Under the pieces are notes generated by a model, which saw only the letters and a list, made by a program, of their open reading frames with translations, searched no databases and was not told the origin of the DNA. DNA of 6,420 nt from Clostridiales bacterium (GTDB lineage: Bacteria; Bacillota; Clostridia; Christensenellales; DUVY01), in NCBI GenBank assembly GCA_031290295.1, contig JAITNT010000140.1:1-6420 (forward strand), written 5' to 3'. A program made the position numbers and the translations under genes. Below are positions 1 to 4,052 of the stretch, in pieces. Position 1 is the first letter of the stretch. Each line of letters begins with the position of its first letter.

Positions 1-1
1 C

Positions 2-70
2 AAAGCGAGCGGCGGGCGCGGCGGCAACTTGAAAGGGGTGAAATGCAAATGTAAGAAAATCGAGGTTTAG
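2..70 (+). CDS. Possible 3' end of an unrecognised gene
   Basis: An open frame enters from the left edge and ends at TAG 68-70. Its 22 residues are rich in Gly and Lys and end in the motif CKCKKIEV. The C-K-C pair could belong to a metal-binding tail, but only two cysteines are visible. A second frame is also open from position 1 to TAA 52-54 and reads as an Arg-rich, less protein-like string, so I prefer the frame given here. The fragment is too short to name and could be chance. Confidence 0.2.
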   Translation, partial: KASGGRGGNLKGVKCKCKKIEV

Positions 71-87
71 AGCCGCGACAGCACGTT

Positions 88-120
88 CGCGAGAAAAGTG
101 TCGAGACCTTTTTTCTCGCG
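88..120. repeat. Perfect 10-bp stem hairpin with an internal T-run
   Basis: CGCGAGAAAA (88-97) is the exact reverse complement of TTTTCTCGCG (111-120), with a 13-nt loop. The six T's lie at the loop/stem junction and not after the stem, so this is not a standard terminator. A competing pairing, CGACA (76-80) with TGTCG (99-103), would place the T-run after a stem and resemble a weak terminator. It sits between the frame ending at position 70 and the gene at 202, so it could end or attenuate transcription into that gene. Confidence 0.4.
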
Positions 121-201
121 CCGCACAGTCAAAGAATATCCCTAAAAGGGTGGATTTGGAGGGGGTAAAAATCATAAACGCAAAAAGGAGGCGATTACAA
201 A

Positions 202-711
202 ATGAACGAACAGCGACAGAACTCTGCTCCCCAAAATTTTGGGGCGGCAACCCGCAATCGGCATGACCGTGAAACCTTGACCGCTCTCGGCAAAAGTGCG
301 GGCGTATCCCGTGAAACCTTGCGCAAGGTTGAAAAGATAGATAAAACGGCTCCCGCCGTTCTGCGGAAAGTAATGGGAAAGACGATCTCTTTTCACAAAG
401 CCTACGAGTTCAATCAAAGGTTGCAAAGTATGCCGGAAGAGGAACGCGAGGTCTGGGCGGTTTGGCTGATCCAAAAAGAAATTGAGGACAAAGCGTCCGG
501 CGTATTCCGTGAAAAGCGAATCGCCGCCAAACTTGCCGACATCATGACCGCCGCCCAACGCAACGGCAAATGCCTTACCGAGGAAGCTGTCGATCTTTAT
601 CTGCAACACACAACCGATGACATTTCGGATATTATCGGTTCTGTCGGCGAGGAAATCCGTTTGCTTTGCAAGTTAAGGCAAATGTTTTTGAGCCGCAAGG
701 CAATGGGGTGA
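202..711 (+). CDS. ParB-related DNA-binding protein lacking the N-terminal nuclease domain
   Basis: The 169-residue product begins with an RQNSAP segment (5-10). It then has a helix-turn-helix around residues 23-47, with DRETLTALGKSAGVSRETLRK as the ParB/KorB-like DNA-binding part, followed by ETL..VEKID..AP and ISFHKAYE (62-69), which match the tail of ParB-type HTH domains. Family members in phages and conjugative elements normally carry about 60-100 residues of ParB/sulfiredoxin fold before this point. Here that part is absent. The start is well supported by AAGGAGG at 185-191, ten bases before the ATG, so the short form appears to be expressed as such. Residues 75-169 are helical and charged, with no recognised motif. 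The likely role is DNA binding in partition or maintenance of a mobile element, without the CTPase/nuclease half. The truncation is seen; the function is inferred. Confidence 0.8.
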   Translation: MNEQRQNSAPQNFGAATRNRHDRETLTALGKSAGVSRETLRKVEKIDKTAPAVLRKVMGKTISFHKAYEFNQRLQSMPEEEREVWAVWLIQKEIEDKASGVFREKRIAAKLADIMTAAQRNGKCLTEEAVDLYLQHTTDDISDIIGSVGEEIRLLCKLRQMFLSRKAMG

Positions 712-773
712 GATGCCGACGACGTAACTGACCTGCTCCCGCCGTCGCGGAAAACCCACATTGAAAACGAAAC

Positions 774-843
774 AAGGAGGATCCCCTATAAGAAAACTTT
801 AAAACTGAATATACAACTGAATAGCCCGACACTATCCGCATGA
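774..843 (+). pseudogene. Shine-Dalgarno with a start-less 20-codon frame
   Basis: A perfect AAGGAGG (774-780) is followed, at normal spacing, by ATA (788-790) where a start codon would be expected; that frame closes after four codons. The frame 781-843 reads IPYKKTLKLNIQLNSPTLSA and ends with TGA, but has no start codon. Its NIQLN stretch is encoded by a 12-bp sequence (812-823) that recurs at the end of the next gene (1052-1063). I read this as a ruined small gene, possibly a copy of sequence related to the neighbour. A leader peptide using ATA is a less likely alternative. Confidence 0.22.
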
Positions 844-870
844 CGGAGCAAACCGAAGGGAGAAAAGCAC

Positions 871-1074
871 ATGGATCACAATTTCACGAACTACGATGAA
901 ACGACAAGAGACGGGCAACCGACGCAAATCCCGCAATACGAAATCGACGCGCTTGCGAGAGCGTTCCTGCCCGCTATTTTGGCGTTCTACCGCAGCGAGG
1001 AGGGTCAACGCGAATTTGCCGAATGGAAAGCAAACCGCGACAAACAAAACCTACAACTGAATATGAAAAATTGA
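871..1074 (+). CDS. Small mobile-element-associated hypothetical protein
   Basis: The 67-residue protein has a polar N-terminus (MDHNFTNYDETTRDGQPTQ), then a compact helical core IPQYEIDALARAFLPAILAFYRSEEGQREFAEWKAN (20-55) and a short Lys/Asn-rich tail. The core pattern I.ALAR.FLP.I..F..SEEG..EF..WK resembles small uncharacterised proteins found near recombinases and conjugation genes in Clostridia; this is recalled, not searched. The start is preceded by GAAGGGAG about 9 bases upstream. There are no cysteines, membrane segments or catalytic motifs. It lies 159 bases after the ParB-like gene and is probably transcribed with it. I cannot assign a function. Confidence 0.65.
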   Translation: MDHNFTNYDETTRDGQPTQIPQYEIDALARAFLPAILAFYRSEEGQREFAEWKANRDKQNLQLNMKN

Positions 1075-1122
1075 ATATCTTTGTCCTTTATGGAATCATG
1101 AGGACTTGAAAGGGAACCGGCA

Positions 1123-1173
1123 TTGAATAAAAATTGCCGCCCCTCAAAATCGGAGAGGCAAGCCGTAGCCTAA
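1123..1173 (+). CDS. Micro-ORF of 16 codons with TTG start
   Basis: TTG at 1123 is preceded by AAAGGG (1109-1114) at a good 8-base spacing. The frame reads MNKNCRPSKSERQAVA and ends in two consecutive TAA codons (1171-1176). The RPSKSERQ segment looks like the N-terminus of a larger protein, so this could be the stub of a deleted gene. It could equally be chance; the double stop and Shine-Dalgarno are the only positive signals. Confidence 0.2.
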   Translation: MNKNCRPSKSERQAVA

Positions 1174-1183
1174 TAATGGCGGC
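1136..1183. ncRNA. Candidate structured RNA segment in a gene-free spacer
   Basis: GCCGCC (1136-1141) can pair perfectly with GGCGGC (1178-1183), enclosing a second stem CCTC (1142-1145) with GAGG (1155-1158). An alternative inner pairing is GGC (1157-1159) with GCC (1168-1170). It lies in an otherwise A-rich spacer between the small gene ending at 1074 and the strong terminator at 1226. It overlaps the TTG micro-ORF at 1123-1173. I do not recognise a known RNA family. The stems are short and may be coincidental. Confidence 0.2.
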
Positions 1184-1225
1184 GAAACAACTAACAAACA
1201 ACCCAAACTATACCTATCCTAACGG

Positions 1226-1269
1226 AAAAGCGGCGGACAGAGCAATCACACTCTGTCCGCCGCTTTTTT
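1226..1269 (+). terminator. Strong intrinsic terminator
   Basis: A perfect 17-bp stem (1226-1242 with 1251-1267), very G/C-rich in its core GCGGCGGACAGAG, closes an 8-base loop and ends in a run of six T's (1264-1269). It terminates rightward transcription from the mobile-element genes. On the opposite strand only four T's follow the stem, so it would be a weaker stop for transcripts coming from the leftward tRNA. Confidence 0.88.
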
Positions 1270-1271
1270 GT

Positions 1272-1295
1272 TTTACTTCAAGTCCTTGAAGTAAA
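1272..1295. repeat. Perfect 11-bp dyad beside the tRNA end
   Basis: TTTACTTCAAG (1272-1282) and CTTGAAGTAAA (1285-1295) are exact inverted copies separated by two bases. A two-base loop is poor for RNA, so a protein-binding site is more likely. Ten bases across its centre (1277-1286) are the reverse complement of 1101-1110, and a related ACTTGAAAGGG occurs at 27-37 and 1104-1114. Being 56 bases from the tRNA 3' end, it could be an integrase or excisionase arm site; that is inference. Confidence 0.45.
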
Positions 1296-1350
1296 CCGTA
1301 AACCCGAACCAACCGTCGCCGATAATTATGCGGTTCGGATTATTTGACTT

Positions 1351-1426
1351 TGGTGGGCAATAAGGGACTCGAACCCCCGACTTCCTCCATGTGACGGAGG
1401 CACTCTCCCAACTGAGTTAATTGCCC
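1351..1426 (-). tRNA. trnV: tRNA-Val (anticodon CAC)
   Basis: Read on the minus strand, this is a complete 76-nt cloverleaf. The 7-bp acceptor stem GGGCAAT/ATTGCCC is perfect, the D arm contains AGTTGGGA, and the anticodon stem CCTCC/GGAGG closes the loop GTCACAT. T33 is present and the anticodon CAC (complement of 1391-1393) reads GTG valine codons. The T arm GGGGG-TTCGAGT-CCCTT has two G-T wobbles at its base. Discriminator A and the CCA end (1353-1351) are encoded. The gene lies alone and points toward the mobile-element segment; its 3' end is a typical integration target. Confidence 0.96.
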
Positions 1427-1443
1427 GTATGTTACTATAGTTA

Positions 1444-1471
1444 ATTTTATCAGAATTGTTGCAAATGTCAA
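1444..1471 (-). promoter_or_regulatory. Promoter of tRNA-Val
   Basis: On the minus strand a perfect TTGACA (1471-1466) is followed after 16 bases by TAAAAT (1449-1444). Initiation would fall near 1437, about 11 bases before the mature tRNA 5' end at 1426. This is a good sigma-A type promoter in the right place for a stable RNA. Confidence 0.75.
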
Positions 1472-1497
1472 GTGAAATATTTGTTTACGCCGGATTT

Positions 1498-1584
1498 TTA
1501 TTCGGTCTGACAAGACGGACAGCTATATCGTGCACGGTCGGCATAGGGCTTTTTATGCGTTTGCCCCGGGATTTCTTCGGGCAT
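1498..1584 (-). pseudogene. Possible gene remnant: 28-residue CxxC peptide
   Basis: On the minus strand a frame from ATG (1584-1582) to TAA (1500-1498) reads MPEEIPGQTHKKPYADRARYSCPSCQTE. The RYSCPSCQ ending looks like one half of a zinc ribbon, as at the C-terminus of some SprT-like or recombination-associated proteins. No Shine-Dalgarno precedes the ATG, and a stop in the same frame lies 45 bases further upstream (1629-1627). A remnant of a larger gene or a small zinc-finger peptide is possible, and chance cannot be excluded. The rest of the gene-free stretch 1427-1744 holds only the two promoters listed. Confidence 0.22.
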
Positions 1585-1680
1585 ATAATCAAAATCGGTA
1601 AAATTGTTTATTAAGCGGCATTATAATCAGACTTGAAAACAAACGAAGACAAAACCGTGACGTTTTAGATAAAACAGGGC

Positions 1681-1709
1681 TTGACTAATCATAGGTATTG
1701 TGTTAAATT
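1681..1709 (+). promoter_or_regulatory. Extended -10 promoter of the peroxidase gene
   Basis: TTGACT (1681-1686), a 17-base spacer, then TAAATT (1704-1709) preceded by TG at 1701-1702, an extended -10 element. Transcription would begin near 1716, leaving a leader of about 29 bases before the ATG at 1745. No operator-like palindrome is seen around it. Confidence 0.75.
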
Positions 1710-1744
1710 AAAATCATATAAATATGTTGTCAAGGCGGATTTTT

Positions 1745-2218
1745 ATGGGCATATACGATTTCACGGTTTTGGATTGGGAGGGGAAGGCGGTTGCGTTGGC
1801 GGATTATCGCGGCAAGGCGCTTTTGGTCGTCAATACCGCGACGCGGTGCGGGTTTACGCCGCAGTATAAGGGGCTGCAGGAGCTGTACGATAAGTACCGC
1901 GATAAGGGCTTGGAAATTTTGGACTTTCCGTGCAATCAGTTTTTGCGGCAAGCGCCGGGCAGCAACAAGGAAATTCATGAGTTTTGCGAGCTGAAGTATC
2001 ATATAAGGTTCGGACAGTTTGACAAAATCGAGGTCAACGGCAAGAACGAGGCTCCGCTGTATACCTTTCTCAAAAAAGAGCGGGGAGAGGGCGCCAAAAT
2101 TAAGTGGAATTTCACCAAATTTCTGGTTAATAAGGTCGGAACGGTTACAAACAGATTTGAATCAAGGGTTAAACCGCAGGATATCGAAGCGGATATCGAG
2201 GCGCTATTAGCCGAATAA
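1745..2218 (+). CDS. gpx: Glutathione peroxidase family protein (thioredoxin-dependent type)
   Basis: This 157-residue peroxidase reduces H2O2 and organic hydroperoxides in the cytoplasm, in bacteria usually with thioredoxin. The fold signature runs from YDFTVLDWEGK (4-14) through VVNTATRCGFTPQY (28-41) to FPCNQF (61-66). The catalytic tetrad is visible: Cys35 (TGC, so not selenocysteine), Gln69, Trp121 and Asn122 in KWNFTKFL. Cys81 in HEFCELKY matches the resolving cysteine of the two-Cys form. The usual GGQEPG loop is LRQAPG here (67-72): glycines are replaced, but the catalytic Gln is kept. I place the start at 1745, where homologues begin and AAGGCGG lies 6 bases upstream; an ATG at 1724 would add seven uncharacteristic residues. 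It is driven by its own promoter. Confidence 0.93.
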   Translation: MGIYDFTVLDWEGKAVALADYRGKALLVVNTATRCGFTPQYKGLQELYDKYRDKGLEILDFPCNQFLRQAPGSNKEIHEFCELKYHIRFGQFDKIEVNGKNEAPLYTFLKKERGEGAKIKWNFTKFLVNKVGTVTNRFESRVKPQDIEADIEALLAE

Positions 2219-2309
2219 AAGGTATAATACCCCCGGAGCAAGCCTGCGCGGTATTTGCCGGTTATCGGAACGGTTTCAAAAAATTAATATATAAGGGGAA
2301 GCAAGGGTA

Positions 2310-2723
2310 ATGAATATACGGGTAAGGTTTCAATCGCGTTCCGGAAACACCAAAAAAATTGCGGTCGCTATCGCGGATGCGGTCGGCGTAACCGCGGAAA
2401 CGGTGGAAGCGGAATTTGACGGCGCGGCGGATTTGCTGTTTGTAGGCGGCGCGCTTTATGCGGGCAAGCCGGACAAGGCGTTAGCGAGCTTTTTGGAGAA
2501 GCTCGACGGCGGCGCGGTTAAGAGGATAGCCGTTTTCAGCACCGCCGCAAGCGGAAAAACGCTGCTCGAGGCGGTGAAAAAAATAGTCGGAAAAAACGAC
2601 GTCGCCGTAGCCTCGACGGATTTTCAATGCCGCGGCAGATTCCTTATGATGCACAAGGGCAGACCGAACGCCGCCGATTTGACCGCCGCCGCCGAGTTTG
2701 CCAAGGGGATAGCGCAAGAGTAA
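2310..2723 (+). CDS. Flavodoxin-domain protein
   Basis: This 137-residue soluble protein should bind FMN and act as an electron carrier or oxidoreductase partner. The phosphate-binding loop SRSGNTKK (9-16) follows the first strand IRVRFQ. The second strand is DLLFVGGALYAG (42-53, approximately), and a later strand is RIAVFSTAASG. The C-terminal FQCRGRF...HKGRPNAADL matches a flavodoxin subgroup common in Clostridia. It is about the length of short-chain flavodoxins. The best Shine-Dalgarno is AAGGGG at 2293-2298, 11 bases before ATG. It follows the peroxidase by 91 bases with no terminator between, so the two may share the transcript. It converges on the regulator gene 33 bases downstream. 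Confidence 0.86.
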   Translation: MNIRVRFQSRSGNTKKIAVAIADAVGVTAETVEAEFDGAADLLFVGGALYAGKPDKALASFLEKLDGGAVKRIAVFSTAASGKTLLEAVKKIVGKNDVAVASTDFQCRGRFLMMHKGRPNAADLTAAAEFAKGIAQE

Positions 2724-2756
2724 AGCTATAGACTTCGCGCCGAGAAGCCGCCGCCC

Positions 2757-3395
2757 CTACTTTTCCTTACGCTTAAACAGCCCTTCGGTCAGGATTTTGC
2801 GCGTGTCGGCGATTATTTCGTCCAGCTTAGATTCCGGGAGGGGGCTTTTGTTGAATATGGTTTTCAGGCAGATGAAGTTTGCTATGCCCATTAAAAAAAA
2901 CGCGGCGGTCGAGTAGTCCACGTCTATTATTTGCTCGGGCGTTTTATCAAGAGCCCGGACGTAGCTTTTGGCGAAGTCGGTATAATAATTCTCGAATAGA
3001 TCGGGAGAGATGTATGACGAGCCCCAAATAATTTTGTAGCACTGCGGGTGAGTGTGCCCGAAACGGATAAAGGCGCGTAAGCCCGCGCACTCTATTTCCA
3101 GACGGGTTTTAAGACCCGCGATATTCTCGTTAAGGTGGCGCTTGATAACGACGTAATAATTACGCACCAAATAATTGTAAATAGCCGTTTTGTCCTGAAA
3201 ATATATATAGAAGGTGCCCACCGCCGTGTGCGCGGCTCTGCAGATATCGGCGATCGACGTTTGAAAGAACCCTTTTTTGTCGAACAGCATTTCCGCGGAC
3301 TCGCACAGCTTGACCATTTTGCTGAAGCCGAGCGGAGATTTAGGCGCATTTATGCCCTTGATCTCGTCCAAGTTGTTCAAAAAAATATATTCCAT
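2757..3395 (-). CDS. TetR-family transcriptional regulator
   Basis: The 212-residue repressor-type regulator has an N-terminal helix-turn-helix, roughly residues 28-75. It contains the typical run CESAEMLFDKKGFFQTSIADICRAAHTAVGTFYIYFQDKTAIYNYLV, in which T-x-x-G-T-F-Y-x-Y-F is the family's recognition-helix signature. Residues 80-205 form the divergent ligand-binding, dimerising part. About 25 residues precede the first HTH helix, longer than usual, but AGGAG (complement of 3405-3409) 9 bases before ATG supports this start. It is divergent from the MaoC/acyl-CoA dehydrogenase/Etf operon with a shared palindrome between. In other Firmicutes, TetR proteins such as FadR control beta-oxidation genes in response to acyl-CoA, so an acyl-CoA ligand is plausible here. 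The ligand is inference. Confidence 0.92.
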   Translation of the reverse strand: MEYIFLNNLDEIKGINAPKSPLGFSKMVKLCESAEMLFDKKGFFQTSIADICRAAHTAVGTFYIYFQDKTAIYNYLVRNYYVVIKRHLNENIAGLKTRLEIECAGLRAFIRFGHTHPQCYKIIWGSSYISPDLFENYYTDFAKSYVRALDKTPEQIIDVDYSTAAFFLMGIANFICLKTIFNKSPLPESKLDEIIADTRKILTEGLFKRKEK

Positions 3396-3438
3396 AAAAA
3401 ATAACTCCTAAATTTTATAATTATTTTCTTAATCCGCC

Positions 3439-3467
3439 TTGACATAACGGAAAAAGTGTTGTAGAAT
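3439..3467 (+). promoter_or_regulatory. Promoter of the MaoC-bcd-etfBA operon
   Basis: A perfect TTGACA (3439-3444), a 17-base spacer and TAGAAT (3462-3467) make a near-consensus sigma-A promoter. The predicted start near 3474 lies inside the palindrome 3471-3485. The resulting leader to the ATG at 3630 is about 155 bases long. So strong a promoter implies that tight control is needed. Confidence 0.88.
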
Positions 3468-3470
3468 ATG

Positions 3471-3485
3471 AACATGATTCATGTT
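3471..3485. promoter_or_regulatory. Perfect 15-bp palindrome, probable TetR-regulator operator
   Basis: AACATGATTCATGTT is a perfect 7-1-7 palindrome. Looser symmetry extends outward on both sides (AATAT on the left at 3465-3469, ATATT on the right). It covers the predicted start sites of both divergent promoters, so one bound dimer could block the operon and the regulator's own gene. A further half-site ACATGA lies at 3520-3525, beside the regulator's -35 element. Size, symmetry and placement are typical of TetR operators; binding by this regulator is inference. Confidence 0.72.
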
Positions 3486-3489
3486 TTAT

Positions 3490-3518
3490 ATTATACACCC
3501 TGCGCGAAAAAAATGCAA
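3490..3518 (-). promoter_or_regulatory. Promoter of the tetR-family gene
   Basis: On the minus strand a perfect TATAAT (3495-3490) lies 17 bases from TTGCAT (3518-3513), a weak -35. Transcription would start near 3483, inside the palindrome, leaving a leader of about 88 bases to the ATG at 3395. A good -10 with a poor -35 fits low, autoregulated expression of a repressor. Confidence 0.6.
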
Positions 3519-3565
3519 GACATGAAATAATACTTTTTTTCGTGTAAACATTATACGCGAAAAAA
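3503..3565. repeat. Three-armed inverted repeat in the operon leader
   Basis: Arm A CGCGAAAAAAA (3503-3513), arm B TTTTTTTCGTG (3534-3544) and arm C CGCGAAAAAA (3556-3565) are related. B can pair with A (11 bp, 20-nt loop) or with C. The B-C pairing extends to a 12-bp stem, 3535-3546 with 3554-3565, around a 7-nt loop. The two pairings exclude each other. Arms A and C are also direct repeats, each preceded nearby by TTATAC (3491 and 3551). No T-run follows C, so this is not an intrinsic terminator. It may be a second protein-binding dyad in DNA or an alternative RNA fold in the leader. Confidence 0.5.
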
Positions 3566-3629
3566 CATAATTACACAAGAATAGTTTGTCAAAAAAATCA
3601 AACAATTTAATTTCGAGGAGAAAAGAGGT

Positions 3630-4037
3630 ATGAAATTTTCCGATCTAAAAGAGGGCATGAAGGCATCGTTTACCAAAAGCTTCACCGACGAGGACGTAAA
3701 GGCGTTTGCCCGCATAAGCGGCGACGTTAATCCCATTCACATCGACGACGATGCGGCGGCGGCGTCTATTTTCGGCAAGCGCGTAGTGCACGGGATTTTG
3801 GTTACCGGTCTTATTTCGGCGGTCTTAGGCAACCGGCTGCCGGGACAAGGAACGATTTACCTCGGTCAGGATTCGAGCTTTATGGCGCCCGTCTTTTTGG
3901 GCGACGAAATTACCGCGGAGGTCGAGGTTTTTGAATTGCGGCCCGACAAAAAAATCGCCAAGCTTTCTACGACCTGCACTAACCGCAGCGGCAAGCAGGT
4001 GCTCAAGGGTACCGCCGTGGTTAAGCTTGCGGAATAG
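3630..4037 (+). CDS. MaoC-type (R)-specific enoyl-CoA hydratase
   Basis: The 135-residue single hot-dog-fold protein should interconvert trans-2-enoyl-CoA and (R)-3-hydroxyacyl-CoA as a cytoplasmic dimer. The hydratase motif is clear: FARISGDVNPIHIDDDAA (26-43), with Asp32 and His37 as the catalytic pair and Asn34 beside them. It continues with VVHGILVTGLISAVLG (52-67), typical of PhaJ-like enzymes. The length fits that family (about 130-140). The ATG has AGGAG at 3616-3620, nine bases upstream. It is the first gene of the operon and lies 15 bases ahead of the acyl-CoA dehydrogenase, so its enoyl-CoA product or substrate is presumably shared with that enzyme. A hydratase with another acyl specificity, or a dehydratase in R-hydroxyacyl metabolism, cannot be excluded. 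Confidence 0.9.
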   Translation: MKFSDLKEGMKASFTKSFTDEDVKAFARISGDVNPIHIDDDAAAASIFGKRVVHGILVTGLISAVLGNRLPGQGTIYLGQDSSFMAPVFLGDEITAEVEVFELRPDKKIAKLSTTCTNRSGKQVLKGTAVVKLAE

Positions 4038-4052
4038 CGAAAGGGAGAGAAT

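Larger units (their letters stand above)
1..1350. mobile_element. Probable terminal part of an integrated mobile element, abutting tRNA-Val
   Basis: The stretch carries a ParB-related fragment and a small protein of a type I associate with clostridial conjugative elements. It also holds degenerate mini reading frames, a strong terminator and inverted repeats. It stops exactly where the 3' CCA end of a leftward tRNA-Val gene begins, which is the side on which tRNA-integrating elements insert. No integrase, relaxase or transposase is visible in the window and the left boundary lies outside it. The gene content and geometry are seen directly; the mobile origin is inference. It could instead be the scar of an old insertion. 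Confidence 0.45.

Noticed and set aside
1160..1176. tmRNA-like tag end (GCC GTA GCC TAA TAA)
   Set aside because: No AND-type tag start, no tRNA-like halves and no conserved tmRNA pseudoknots around it.
1136..1183. Resemblance to a circularly permuted twister ribozyme (GGAG-AGGC ... GCC-TAATA)
   Set aside because: The essential CAAGCCC element is not in the required position and the P2 stem cannot form; the similarity is limited to short G/C words.
1724..1744. Upstream ATG extending the peroxidase by seven residues
   Set aside because: Those residues are not typical of the family, and AAGGCGG at 1732-1738 sits correctly for the ATG at 1745.
2221..2231. TATAAT inside GGTATAATACC as a promoter for the flavodoxin gene
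   Set aside because: No -35-like sequence lies at 16-18 bases upstream; the short palindrome is probably incidental.
2724..2756. Terminator between the flavodoxin and the convergent regulator
   Set aside because: Only a four-base stem (CTTC/GAAG) is present, without a T-run.
3586..3613. Second promoter just before the MaoC gene (TTGTCA ... TAATTT)
   Set aside because: The -10 match is poor and the start site would fall on the ribosome binding site.
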